Shown one piece after another: positions 17,087 through 25,218 of a stretch of 64,000 nucleotides of DNA; within the stretch, counting starts at the first letter, position 1; each line of letters starts with the position of its first letter. The stretch lies in NCBI GenBank assembly GCA_900767025.1, contig CAAFXS010000076.1:1-64000 (forward strand). The letters run 5' to 3'. Source of the DNA: Clostridia bacterium (GTDB lineage: Bacteria > Bacillota > Clostridia > Oscillospirales > Acutalibacteraceae). The position numbers were made by a program, and so were the translations under genes. Under the pieces are notes generated by a model. It saw only the letters and a list, made by a program, of their open reading frames with translations, had not been told where the DNA came from and searched no databases.

Positions 17087-17974
17087 TTACTCACCCATAA
17101 GCTGTTTCCAGTGGATTTTGCAATATTCCTTTCCGTCAATAGGCGGATACTTTTCGTCATCAACTCTTGCGGCGTTGTTGCAGTTGTACTCGCCTTCATA
17201 AGCACAGGTCTGCTCTCCGCCCTCGCTGAGAGACGGAATAAACGCATAGAGGAAAATACCTGCAACTGCAATAATAATTGCTGCCGTGCCAAGCTTTTTT
17301 CTTTTATCCTCGCCAAGCTTTTTGAATAGCTTTGCGGCGTCGATTTTATCGTCTGCACCTGTTTTTGTGAACAGAAGCATAACAAGCTTCATAAGGAAAT
17401 ATCCTGCAACTGCAGCAACCGTACCCACAATTAATCCGCCGATAACATCCGTTGCGTAATGAACCATCAGATAAATCCTGCTGCCTGCGGTACAAAGAGC
17501 AATTGCAGGGAATATGTAAGCAATCTTCTTTTTATCGCTCTTAAAGCACAGGAACATTGCAAGAGCCATCTCGGTAGCACCTGTGGTATGACCCGACGGG
17601 AAGCTGTAATCGCTTTCGCTCAACATTCCCACGCCCTGATACCAGCCCCAGAAATCAGCGTTGCCCTGCAGGGTGTTATAGGGTCTTATTCTCAAAAACA
17701 CAGGCTTTGCAATCACATTTGTAACAATTGTTCCCACTGCAACGGCAAAAATAAGTGTAAAGCCGTACTTTCTTGTTTTTTTGAAAAAGCACATCACAAT
17801 TCCCAAAACAACAATAGGAATCATAAACGCCTCATCACCGAAGGTGGTGAAAAACTTTGCAACATAGGTTAAAAAGGTATTCTGCATTTCGCCGAAGAAA
17901 CGAAAAACAGCAAGGTCAAAGCCGTAAAAGGTTTTGTCAATGCTTTCGCCTAAGGTTAAAAGTATAGGATTCAT
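17087..17974 (-). CDS. PAP2-family membrane phosphatase
   Basis: About 295 aa. Multi-pass membrane protein with the full phosphatidic acid phosphatase type 2 signature: KPVFLRIRPYNTL, then FPSGHTTGATE, then SRIYLMVHYATDVIGG, which supply the catalytic Arg/His residues. A hydrophilic lysine-rich stretch and a last hydrophobic helix (AAIIIAVAGIFLYAFI) precede a cysteine-containing tail. Such enzymes dephosphorylate lipid pyrophosphates such as undecaprenyl-PP or phosphatidates. I start it at the ATG at 17974; the longer in-frame ORF extends to 18043 without a better ribosome site. Confidence 0.9.
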   Translation of the reverse strand: MNPILLTLGESIDKTFYGFDLAVFRFFGEMQNTFLTYVAKFFTTFGDEAFMIPIVVLGIVMCFFKKTRKYGFTLIFAVAVGTIVTNVIAKPVFLRIRPYNTLQGNADFWGWYQGVGMLSESDYSFPSGHTTGATEMALAMFLCFKSDKKKIAYIFPAIALCTAGSRIYLMVHYATDVIGGLIVGTVAAVAGYFLMKLVMLLFTKTGADDKIDAAKLFKKLGEDKRKKLGTAAIIIAVAGIFLYAFIPSLSEGGEQTCAYEGEYNCNNAARVDDEKYPPIDGKEYCKIHWKQLMGE

Positions 17975-18166
17975 ATAAAGCCCCCGTTTACATATTAATA
18001 TTAATACCAATGATATAGTACCAAATCCGCCGGACAATTTCAACAGATATATTAAATTCTCATAAAATTTATATTAAATTTCTGCAACGGTAACTTTTGT
18101 TAATAATGTTGTAAAATATTTGTGTTAATGTATGAGAAAATGTTTAACAGATAAAAAGGAAAATTT

Positions 18167-18949
18167 ATGATAACTAATCCTTACAAAATTTTGGGTGTGC
18201 CTGACGGCGCAAGCGAAGAGGAATGCACAAAGGCATACAAAAGGCTTGCCAAAAAGTATCACCCGGACCTTAATCCCGACGATAAGGATGCACAGGAAAA
18301 AATGGCGCAGATTAACGCCGCCTATGACCAAATCAAAAACGGCACGGCAAATAATACCGGCAATCCCTTTTCCTACGGCACTTACAGTCAAAGCAGGCAG
18401 AACAGCTCTTCAGGTGCTCCTGATTATCTTAATTCCGCCGCACAGTTTATCCGAACAGGTCAGTATCAGCAGGCGGTAAATCTGCTTAATAATATTGAGG
18501 ACAGAAACGCCAGATGGTACTACCTTTCCGCCCTGGCAAATATGGCGCTGGGCAACAGAGCAGTTGCCGAGGACCATATAAGAACTGCCTATGCAAAGGA
18601 ACCAAACAATGTAACCTATCAGCAGGCGTATCAAAATATTACAAACGGCATTGACCCGCTTAACAGCAATCCGTTTTCATCCTTCTTTGATTTTTCAGAC
18701 AGCGGCCACAACGAAAGGCGCAGAACATATACCGTAAGGCGCAGTAACACAGGTTGTCTGGGAAGAATAATAAGAATAATTCTGATAATCATTGCAATTC
18801 GCCTGATTTTCAGGCTGATTTTCTCCTTTGTATACCGACCGCAACGGTATTACTATCAGCAACCCACCCAAAGCTATTCGCAACAGTATGAAGACGATTC
18901 AGGCTCGCAGGTTTTCGGCGAAAGCAACGGCGAAGAAAATAATTTATAA
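18167..18949 (+). CDS. Membrane-anchored J-domain protein
   Basis: 260 aa. Residues 1-65 form a J domain with the diagnostic HPD (KKYHPDLNPDD) that stimulates DnaK ATPase. Residues ~80-155 form TPR-like helices (QFIRTGQYQQAVNLL, ANMALGNRAVAEDHI). A membrane segment lies near 200-222 (IIRIILIIIAIRLIFRLIF), then a Tyr/Gln-rich tail. The Gly/Phe and zinc-finger regions of true DnaJ are absent. It probably recruits DnaK to the membrane. The next gene, 12 bp on, is a zinc-ribbon membrane protein. Confidence 0.88.
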   Translation: MITNPYKILGVPDGASEEECTKAYKRLAKKYHPDLNPDDKDAQEKMAQINAAYDQIKNGTANNTGNPFSYGTYSQSRQNSSSGAPDYLNSAAQFIRTGQYQQAVNLLNNIEDRNARWYYLSALANMALGNRAVAEDHIRTAYAKEPNNVTYQQAYQNITNGIDPLNSNPFSSFFDFSDSGHNERRRTYTVRRSNTGCLGRIIRIILIIIAIRLIFRLIFSFVYRPQRYYYQQPTQSYSQQYEDDSGSQVFGESNGEENNL

Positions 18950-18961
18950 TCAGGTGATAAT

Positions 18962-19426
18962 ATGAAAAACTTTTTTCAAAAATTAGGCTATAAAATCCAA
19001 AACTTTATGATTGGCAGATACGGTATGGATCAGCTTTGGCGTGCACTTTTAATTTTCTACCTAATTGCTCTTATCATTTCAAATATTGTTTACAGATTTT
19101 CAAAGATAGGATATTATGCCCTTTTTGTTCTCAGCACTGCAATTATTGTTTTTGCAATTTTCAGAGTTTTTTCAAAAAATATCCAGGCAAGGAGAAAGGA
19201 AAATCAAGACTGGCTTAAATTCACAGGAGGAATAAAGCAGAAGTTTTTGTTTTCAAAGGAAAAATTCAAGCAGCGCAAAACTCATATGTTTGTTAAATGC
19301 AAGGGCTGCAAAAAGGTTTTAAGGCTTCCAAAGCACAAGGGCAAGCTGAATGTTACCTGTCCTCACTGTAAAGCACAGTTCACTGTAAATACAGGAAAAA
19401 AACCGAAAAACGCCCAAAAAATATAA
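18962..19426 (+). CDS. Membrane protein with C-terminal zinc ribbon
   Basis: 154 aa. Two hydrophobic helices lie at about 25-45 and 52-70, then a Lys/Arg-rich stretch. The C-terminal zinc ribbon has paired cysteines CKGC (near 112) and CPHC (near 132) around LPKHKGKLNVT. This type of ribbon is common in short proteins encoded beside J-domain genes in Clostridia. It is co-transcribed with the J-domain gene and probably sits with it at the membrane. Its exact role is unknown. Confidence 0.75.
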   Translation: MKNFFQKLGYKIQNFMIGRYGMDQLWRALLIFYLIALIISNIVYRFSKIGYYALFVLSTAIIVFAIFRVFSKNIQARRKENQDWLKFTGGIKQKFLFSKEKFKQRKTHMFVKCKGCKKVLRLPKHKGKLNVTCPHCKAQFTVNTGKKPKNAQKI

Positions 19427-19431
19427 CATTA

Positions 19432-19456
19432 AATCCGCAGGCAATGCCTGCGGATT
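19432..19456 (+). terminator. Terminator of the J-domain operon
   Basis: Stem AATCCGCAGGC/GCCTGCGGATT with loop AAT, followed by ATTCATTTTC, just after the zinc-ribbon gene stop. Confidence 0.75.
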
Positions 19457-19554
19457 ATTCATTTTCCCCCGAAAGTTTTAGAATTCATATGTAATTTTCT
19501 TTATTTTATTGCATTAATGCGCATAAGCCGTTAAACTTATATTAGGGTGATTAT

Positions 19555-20280
19555 ATGAATTACGCAGAACTGTTAAATTTAAAAACACTGGAATGTGAAA
19601 GCGATTCAAAGGAAAAGCACACACGGTACAGTGAAGAAATACGGATGTTTTCCTGCATACAAAACGGTGATATCAGCAAGCTTATTGAGGAGCTGAAAAA
19701 TAACAGCACAGGAGTTACCACAGGCAAGCTTTCCCAAGACAGTGTCAAGCATTGCCGTTATCTTGCGGTAAGCACAATAACACTGGCAACACGCTATGCA
19801 ATTCAGGGCGGACTTGACGAAAAAACCGCCTACGCCTTTTCCGACCGTGTTATTATGGATGTTGATTCCATCGAAAACTCAAATGAGATTATCAACCGTC
19901 TTGCAACGGAGATTCTCACCCTTACACAAATGGTGAAAAAAAGCAGGCTGCATCCCCGACAGTCGCCTTATGTTAAAAAATGTATATCCTATATTAACGA
20001 AAATACAGATAAAAAAATCACTGTAACAATGCTTTCCGAGCTTTGCGGAATCACACCCGATTACCTTTCCCAAATATTTAAGGAGGAAATGGGCGAAAAC
20101 TTAAGCACATATATCACAAAAAGAAAGTTAGAGCTTTCAAAGGAGCTTATTATGCAGAAAAAGAAAAACAGCGAAATCGCATCACAGCTTGGCTTTTCCT
20201 CCCCTTCTCATTTTATTACACAGTTCAAAAAGCACTACAATATGACCCCCGGTGAATATTACAATATGGCAAAATACTGA
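19555..20280 (+). CDS. AraC-family transcriptional regulator
   Basis: 241 aa. The last ~100 residues are an AraC/XylS DNA-binding domain with two helix-turn-helices (ITVTMLSELCGITPDYLSQI and NSEIASQLGFSSPSHFITQ) and the family ending FKKHYNMTPGEYY. The N-terminal 140 residues are helical (SDRVIMDVDSIENSNEI) and resemble the sensor part of YSIRK-type and xylan-related AraC regulators; the ligand is unknown. It has its own leader and is not in an operon, so its targets cannot be read from the context. Confidence 0.88.
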   Translation: MNYAELLNLKTLECESDSKEKHTRYSEEIRMFSCIQNGDISKLIEELKNNSTGVTTGKLSQDSVKHCRYLAVSTITLATRYAIQGGLDEKTAYAFSDRVIMDVDSIENSNEIINRLATEILTLTQMVKKSRLHPRQSPYVKKCISYINENTDKKITVTMLSELCGITPDYLSQIFKEEMGENLSTYITKRKLELSKELIMQKKKNSEIASQLGFSSPSHFITQFKKHYNMTPGEYYNMAKY

Positions 20281-20285
20281 AACAT

Positions 20286-21233
20286 TTATTCAATTATTTC
20301 GCCGTAAGAGTCAAGCAAATTGCCGTTCTCATCCCAGGAAACGCCGGATGCCCAATAGTAAATTTGCCCCGTAGCGTCCTTATATGTTTTAACATTCTTA
20401 ACATCCTTTTGTTCGATAAAGCTATGCTCTTTATCATAAACAAAATATCCGTTTTCATCTACAAAGGAATATTCATTTTCAAAGGCTTCACCTGTTGAAA
20501 CATTAGTATAAGTCCCCTTTTGAGTGCTTGATTCAAAGGAATAGGAATATGTATTTCCGTCTGTATCATAATACGGAACATAATCGTAAGTATACGCCTT
20601 TGCTAATCTGTCATATTTGAAATTCCCTTTGAAAAAATTATATTTTATTGTTCCGTCCTTGTTAAAGGTAGTAAATCTTACAGGATAGTACAATGAGCCG
20701 TCCTCATCGGAACAACAATTTTCATCCTTAACGCTTATGGACATATCATCGTCGTAATAAAGATATCCGTTGCTGTCAAGATAACAAAAATCGGAATTAA
20801 GGCGCTCGCCTGTTGAGTTTATGCAAAGATAATCATAACCTGTTTTTTCAAAGTCATAGGTATATTTGTTTCCGTCTGCGTCAGTATACACCATATCACT
20901 AAAATTAGTATACCTTGTTCCCTCTCTGTCATAAAATTTTTCACTGTTATAATATCGGTATACAGCACCTATCCCCATAACAGATGCCAGGATGAATATG
21001 AGCGTAAATAAAATTACAAAAGCGTCTTTAGCACTCCTCTTATACTTCACCATACAAACAATACTTGTAATAATCGGAAAAAATATTGTCAAAACTATAA
21101 AAGCATTTCTTTTACTGCTATAACCGAAATCACACTTTAAGCATACAACCGTTACCAACAGTACCCTGGATAGATTAATAAGCAAATAGTATATTAGTTT
21201 GGATGCCTGACTTGCAAAAAATACTTCAGTCAT
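20286..21233 (-). CDS. Tyrosine-rich membrane protein with repeated D-x-D/N-G-x-x-Y motifs
   Basis: 315 aa, not assigned to a named family. Three hydrophobic helices fill residues ~10-105 (LLINLSRVLLVTVVCL, IVLTIFFPIITSIVCMV, FVILFTLIFILASVMGIGA). The rest is a polar region with about eight repeats of the form YTDADGNKYTYDF, DSNGYLYYDD, DEDGSLYYPV, DTDGNTYSYSF, DENGYFVYD and DATGQIYYW. These look like short beta-hairpin repeats of the MORN/WG or YD type. The topology suggests an extracytoplasmic repeat domain. Function unknown. Confidence 0.6.
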   Translation of the reverse strand: MTEVFFASQASKLIYYLLINLSRVLLVTVVCLKCDFGYSSKRNAFIVLTIFFPIITSIVCMVKYKRSAKDAFVILFTLIFILASVMGIGAVYRYYNSEKFYDREGTRYTNFSDMVYTDADGNKYTYDFEKTGYDYLCINSTGERLNSDFCYLDSNGYLYYDDDMSISVKDENCCSDEDGSLYYPVRFTTFNKDGTIKYNFFKGNFKYDRLAKAYTYDYVPYYDTDGNTYSYSFESSTQKGTYTNVSTGEAFENEYSFVDENGYFVYDKEHSFIEQKDVKNVKTYKDATGQIYYWASGVSWDENGNLLDSYGEIIE

Positions 21234-21326
21234 AGAGCTTTCTCCTTATATGCTTGTTTCAAAGCACATATAGTTCATATATGTATAGATTAACATAATT
21301 AATCCACTGTGTCAACACAAACAATT

Positions 21327-21350
21327 AAAGCCGAGGATAACCTCGGCTTT
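21327..21350. terminator. Bidirectional terminator hairpin
   Basis: AAAGCCGAGG/CCTCGGCTTT with ATAA loop, symmetrical in A/T tracts, in the region between the MGMT-like gene and the tyrosine-rich membrane protein gene. Confidence 0.7.
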
Positions 21351-21429
21351 TCAATATTCATATGGAATTTTTGTATGAAATCATAATGTAACAGGGCACA
21401 TAAATACTGTTTCAAATTGCGGTTTGTAA

Positions 21430-21496
21430 GGTTGTTATGAACAACCGTAGGGGCGACTACCAGTCGCCCGCCAATTCGGGCGGATAATATCCGCCC
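21430..21496. repeat. Intergenic triple-hairpin repeat
   Basis: Three perfect inverted repeats stand in tandem: GGTTGTT-ATG-AACAACC (21430-21446), GGGCGACT-ACC-AGTCGCCC (21451-21469) and GGGCGGATA-A-TATCCGCCC (21478-21496). They are much more GC-rich than their surroundings and carry no gene. The form, with GTAGGGGCGAC... as core, is that of dispersed REP/MITE-like elements in Clostridia genomes. Confidence 0.65.
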
Positions 21497-21525
21497 ACTA
21501 CGATAACACCGCGACAAATACTAAT

Positions 21526-21819
21526 TTACCTTAATTGATATTTTTCCAAATCAACCTTATAACCGTCAACAACTATACCGTCGCCTTCTAATCTTTCTTT
21601 TTGCTTTTCTATTCCGCCGAAGGCATAATTTTTGGACAAACAGCCACTGCTGTTAACAACCTTGTAGCAGGGAAACTTGTCACCATCGGGATTATTATGA
21701 AGAATGTTCCCAACAACTCTTGCAAGCTTTTTGTTGCCTAAGTATTCTGCTATCTGCCCGTAGGTTACTACCCTGCCTTTTGGAACAGTTGTCAAAAATT
21801 CATACACTTTTTCTTTCAT
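21526..21819 (-). CDS. MGMT/alkyltransferase-like DNA-binding protein
   Basis: 97 aa, equal to just the C-terminal domain of O6-alkylguanine-DNA alkyltransferase. Visible motifs are VPKGRVVTYGQIAEYLG (helix-turn-helix), ARVVGNILHNNP with the arginine finger region, and FPCYKVVNSSG where PCHRV is expected. The cysteine is kept but the usual His-Arg is Tyr-Lys, so alkyl transfer is uncertain; alkyltransferase-like proteins have Trp at the Cys position. It probably recognises alkylated bases in DNA. It is 37 bp from the distal end of the CRISPR array and unrelated to it. Confidence 0.85.
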   Translation of the reverse strand: MKEKVYEFLTTVPKGRVVTYGQIAEYLGNKKLARVVGNILHNNPDGDKFPCYKVVNSSGCLSKNYAFGGIEKQKERLEGDGIVVDGYKVDLEKYQLR

Positions 21820-21856
21820 TTACAAACCTTTGCTATTTCATCGGCACCCTTGCCTA

Positions 21857-23276
21857 ATTTTACTACCTTATGAAATTACACTACTCTCAAACACTAATAT
21901 CCGCTAATATCCCATTGACTTAAGTTTTACTACCTTATGAAATTACACTACTCTCAAACCAATGTCTTGAAAGCCAAAATTGTAATTTAGTTTTACTACC
22001 TTATGAAATTACACTACTCTCAAACAAGTTACCGAGTACTTTAGACAAGCCGAGTGTTTTACTACCTTATGAAATTACACTACTCTCAAACAAACTGACT
22101 CCGCAGGAGCAACAGTTGGTTGTTTTACTACCTTATGAAATTACACTACTCTCAAACATTATTATAAGTATTCTGTTTCAACCCTCGTTTTACTACCTTA
22201 TGAAATTACACTACTCTCAAACGGACTTAAACCGTAAAATATCAATAGTTAAGTTTTACTACCTTATGAAATTACACTACTCTCAAACACTTGCTTCATT
22301 TGCTAAGTCTTTGCGTTGTTTTACTACCTTATGAAATTACACTACTCTCAAACTAGCACAGCAGGTGCAATGCGTTCCAGATCGTTTTACTACCTTATGA
22401 AATTACACTACTCTCAAACTAAAAATCTACTATTAGTAACTGCAGTTGCGTTTTACTACCTTATGAAATTACACTACTCTCAAACAGAGAGGAGAGTTTA
22501 TGGTTAATTGTTTTAGTTTTACTACCTTATGAAATTACACTACTCTCAAACACTGATGATTGGTTTAACGCAATGGTAATAGTTTTACTACCTTATGAAA
22601 TTACACTACTCTCAAACTTTGTTGCATCAGTTGTTACATCATAATCTGGTTTTACTACCTTATGAAATTACACTACTCTCAAACTAGTGTAAAGAGCGGA
22701 GGCAATCGGATATTGTTTTACTACCTTATGAAATTACACTACTCTCAAACGCAATTCCTTATGATTGCTCTGAAATTGAGTTTTACTACCTTATGAAATT
22801 ACACTACTCTCAAACTTCAACAATGCTTATGTATGTTCTCTTTTTGTTTTACTACCTTATGAAATTACACTACTCTCAAACTACCTTTCTGTAAAGGGGG
22901 CTTTTAGTTTTGTTTTACTACCTTATGAAATTACACTACTCTCAAACGCGATGCCTTCAAGCTCATGCATTTCCATGGTTTTACTACCTTATGAAATTAC
23001 ACTACTCTCAAACAAAGCGAACAGTTGAAAACTGGGAACGAGGTTTTACTACCTTATGAAATTACACTACTCTCAAACAGCAGTGCGCAGCTTAACATCA
23101 CTGAGTTTAGTTTTACTACCTTATGAAATTACACTACTCTCAAACTGTTTGCGTGGCATTATCGCCGTATTCACTGTTTTACTACCTTATGAAATTACAC
23201 TACTCTCAAACAAAACGGATGAACTCGTCGCTGTCCTCAAGTTTTACTACCTTATGAAATTACACTACTCTCAAAC
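21857..23276 (-). CRISPR. Type II-A CRISPR array, 22 repeats and 21 spacers
   Basis: The 36-bp repeat on the plus strand begins GTTTTACTACCTTATG and ends CTACTCTCAAAC. By the tracrRNA the crRNA strand is the minus strand, where repeats begin GTTTGAGAG and end GTAAAAC. Repeats start at 21857, 21924, 21990, 22056, 22122, 22187, 22253, 22318, 22384, 22450, 22516, 22582, 22649, 22715, 22780, 22846, 22912, 22978, 23043, 23110, 23176 and 23241. Spacers are 29-31 bp. All repeats look identical except the one at 21857, whose first base is A instead of G. That marks the old distal end; the leader end is at 23276 beside csn2. Confidence 0.99.
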
Positions 23277-23327
23277 CTCAAATGAGAGTAAACGGCGAAC
23301 ACTACAAATCGCCGGGAATTTCAAAGG
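23277..23327 (-). promoter_or_regulatory. CRISPR leader with type II-A anchor motif
   Basis: The ~50-nt leader between the predicted transcription start and the first repeat ends, on the minus strand, with ATTTGAG (23277-23283) directly against the repeat. That sequence is the leader-anchoring motif known to direct spacer insertion in type II-A systems such as those of Streptococcus thermophilus. A small inverted repeat, GGCGA/TCGCC, lies just upstream. Confidence 0.8.
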
Positions 23328-23334
23328 CAAGTAT

Positions 23335-23363
23335 ATTATATACTGTTTTTCACTGATTTTCAA
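23335..23363 (-). promoter_or_regulatory. Promoter of the CRISPR array
   Basis: On the minus strand TTGAAA (23358-23363) and TATAAT (23335-23340) are 17 bp apart. The -35 hexamer lies inside the last codons of csn2 and the -10 just after its stop, so the array can be transcribed independently of the cas operon. Predicted start is near 23328. Confidence 0.75.
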
Positions 23364-24024
23364 TAATTTCACACATATCCTCATCAACAATATATGTTAT
23401 TTCATTTTGAATTGAATCAAAGACTTTTTTATTTTCAATAACAAGTATTTCGATGCTTTGATATGTTAATTCTCTGTAAAATAATTCTAACTCTGTGGGA
23501 CTGAAATAACTATGAAGATTAAGAATTACAAAGCATTTAACCGGTGAGTATCTTCTTGTCATAATGATATAATCAAGCAATCTTGACATCAAATTATTGC
23601 TGTTCATATTTGGCTTAAAGCCTTGCATTTTTAACAGGTCGGTTATTTCCAAATTATCATCAAAATCAAAATCATAATCATAATTTTGAGATAATTTTTC
23701 AAGAAAATTTATTATATCCGCTTTGATGCTGACTGTACTTTCCTGCAAATATGTATTTGCATAATCGGACAAATCCTCATAAACCTTTTTCAAAAACGAG
23801 GATGAAAAATCAATACTGAAAATATCGGATATAAAGCATATATTATTTTTAAATTTAACGGGAGTGTAATTTTCAGAAAATACAATATTATTTTCGTCAA
23901 ATGACCCGTTATAAAAACAACTGACAGTATTTCTGAATAGCTGTTGATTTTCAATGTACAATACATTTATTTTATGGTTAGACAAGCAAATAGGTTTTGT
24001 TAAAAAGTCAAAGCTTACCATCAT
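23350..24024 (-). CDS. csn2: CRISPR-associated protein Csn2
   Basis: 224 aa, the length of the short Csn2 group. Csn2 forms a toroidal tetramer that slides on double-stranded DNA ends and is needed for spacer acquisition in type II-A. Seen here: beta-rich N-terminus (VSFDFLTKPICLSNHKINVLYIENQ), acidic helical middle, and the C-terminal ATPase-like core remnant (KCFVILNLHSYFSPTELELFYREL, then EILVIENKKVF). It overlaps cas2 by 4 bp and its end contains the array -35 element. Its presence fixes the locus as subtype II-A. Confidence 0.93.
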   Translation of the reverse strand: MMVSFDFLTKPICLSNHKINVLYIENQQLFRNTVSCFYNGSFDENNIVFSENYTPVKFKNNICFISDIFSIDFSSSFLKKVYEDLSDYANTYLQESTVSIKADIINFLEKLSQNYDYDFDFDDNLEITDLLKMQGFKPNMNSNNLMSRLLDYIIMTRRYSPVKCFVILNLHSYFSPTELELFYRELTYQSIEILVIENKKVFDSIQNEITYIVDEDMCEIIENQ

Positions 24025-24341
24025 AATATCAACAGCCTTTCATCAGTATCAACAACATTACTGTTGGATTTTCCCGAAATAATTTCCATCTTGGAAAATT
24101 GCTTTTCTGTTACAGAAAGAATTTGCACCGAACCTTTTTCAGGCTGTGAGTTTTTAACCTCATTAATTATCTGTGAAACCTGAGTTGAATTGAGTGCAAG
24201 CTTTGCATAAACAGATTCCTGAAGCATCATAAAACCGTCTTTAATCAAAAATCTTCTGAATTTTCTGTAATTTTTACGATCCTCTAAGGTTTCAGTGGGC
24301 AAATCAAAAAACACAATAACTCTCATAAATCTATAACTCAT
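24021..24341 (-). CDS. cas2: CRISPR-associated endoribonuclease Cas2
   Basis: 106 aa. Ferredoxin-like fold with the start MRVIVFFDLPTET (the Asp is the metal ligand) after a short extension, and the RRFLIKDGFMMLQESVY segment. It bridges two Cas1 dimers in the integrase complex. It overlaps cas1 by 11 bp and csn2 by 4 bp, showing tight translational coupling. The Met-Arg-Val start may be an internal ATG five codons in; the longer start is kept here. Confidence 0.97.
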   Translation of the reverse strand: MSYRFMRVIVFFDLPTETLEDRKNYRKFRRFLIKDGFMMLQESVYAKLALNSTQVSQIINEVKNSQPEKGSVQILSVTEKQFSKMEIISGKSNSNVVDTDERLLIL

Positions 24342-25206
24342 AACGGTAAAATCTTATCTCTGCGGTGTCTCCGCTTTCAATAGCCGCAAAAACACTTTTT
24401 GTATAGATTTTAATTACATTTAAAAGTGTTTGCTTTTTTCCGTCAATAAAAAGCTCCATATTCAGTAAAGACAAAACAATCCTTTTTTCCTCGGCATCAA
24501 ATTTTTGAGGATTATAATTTTTAACTGCTCTGTCAATTATAGGTCTAAAAGGCTCCATAATATCGCAGCCCAGGTTAAAGTGATTGAACATATTGTTATG
24601 AAAAAGTCCAAGCATTGTTGAATATCCGTTACACACAATTTCCCGATTAAAGCAGGATAGAATTATGCTATAACCGTAATTAAGCATGGCATTTATCGGA
24701 CATTCGTCGTTTCGTGAAAATTTCTTACCGAACATTGAGTTAAAATAAACCTTTGCGGCATGCCCTTCTCGATTTGATTCATCGTTAAATTCGATTTCAT
24801 CAATGTAATTATACAGCATATCCGCCTCACTCAATTTGAAGTATTCAAGGTTTTCAGCTTGCTTTTTAATCTTTTGTGCAACAATAGATGTCCAAACCGA
24901 TTGCTTATTTATCTCTTTCCATTCAAGCTGAGTTCGCAATTTCAGTGAACAGTCGTGGCAACCGTAATATGATACAAGCTCCGATGACGGATTTTGCTTT
25001 TCATCGCAAAATATAACTTTTATTTTTTGTTTTGTTAATTCGTTAAGCAAAGCGGTTGTAACGGAGGACGCAGTATTTTCAACAATTAAAACTGATATTT
25101 CGCTGATATGCACACGCACCGTATTTTCACAGTCACGCACCACCATATAGCCCAGTCTTAAATCCAGCTTTGATGGTTTTGAAACTACTACCGTCCTCCA
25201 TCCCAT
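24331..25206 (-). CDS. cas1: CRISPR-associated integrase Cas1
   Basis: 291 aa, type II Cas1. N-terminal beta domain (WRTVVVSKPSKLDLRLG) and C-terminal helical catalytic domain. The metal ligands are recognisable: the Glu in NREGHAAKVYF, the His in MLGLFHNNMFNHFNL, and the acidic residues of CDIMEPFRPIID. It integrates protospacers at the leader-repeat junction. It starts 12 bp after cas9 with AAAGGAGAA upstream. Confidence 0.97.
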   Translation of the reverse strand: MGWRTVVVSKPSKLDLRLGYMVVRDCENTVRVHISEISVLIVENTASSVTTALLNELTKQKIKVIFCDEKQNPSSELVSYYGCHDCSLKLRTQLEWKEINKQSVWTSIVAQKIKKQAENLEYFKLSEADMLYNYIDEIEFNDESNREGHAAKVYFNSMFGKKFSRNDECPINAMLNYGYSIILSCFNREIVCNGYSTMLGLFHNNMFNHFNLGCDIMEPFRPIIDRAVKNYNPQKFDAEEKRIVLSLLNMELFIDGKKQTLLNVIKIYTKSVFAAIESGDTAEIRFYRYEL

Positions 25207-25218
25207 AACATTTCTCCT

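Noticed and set aside
21893..23240. Spacers matching other parts of this window (self-targeting)
   Set aside because: None was noticed by eye; a proper alignment search would be needed to exclude it for the genome.
22116..23415. Open frames inside the CRISPR array (60-120 aa, with repeated FYYLMKLHYSQT)
   Set aside because: They are translations of the 36-bp repeats and random spacers, without ribosome sites.
23350..24024. Cas4 (type II-B) as identity of the fourth cas gene
   Set aside because: No cysteine cluster or RecB nuclease motif; length and pattern fit Csn2.
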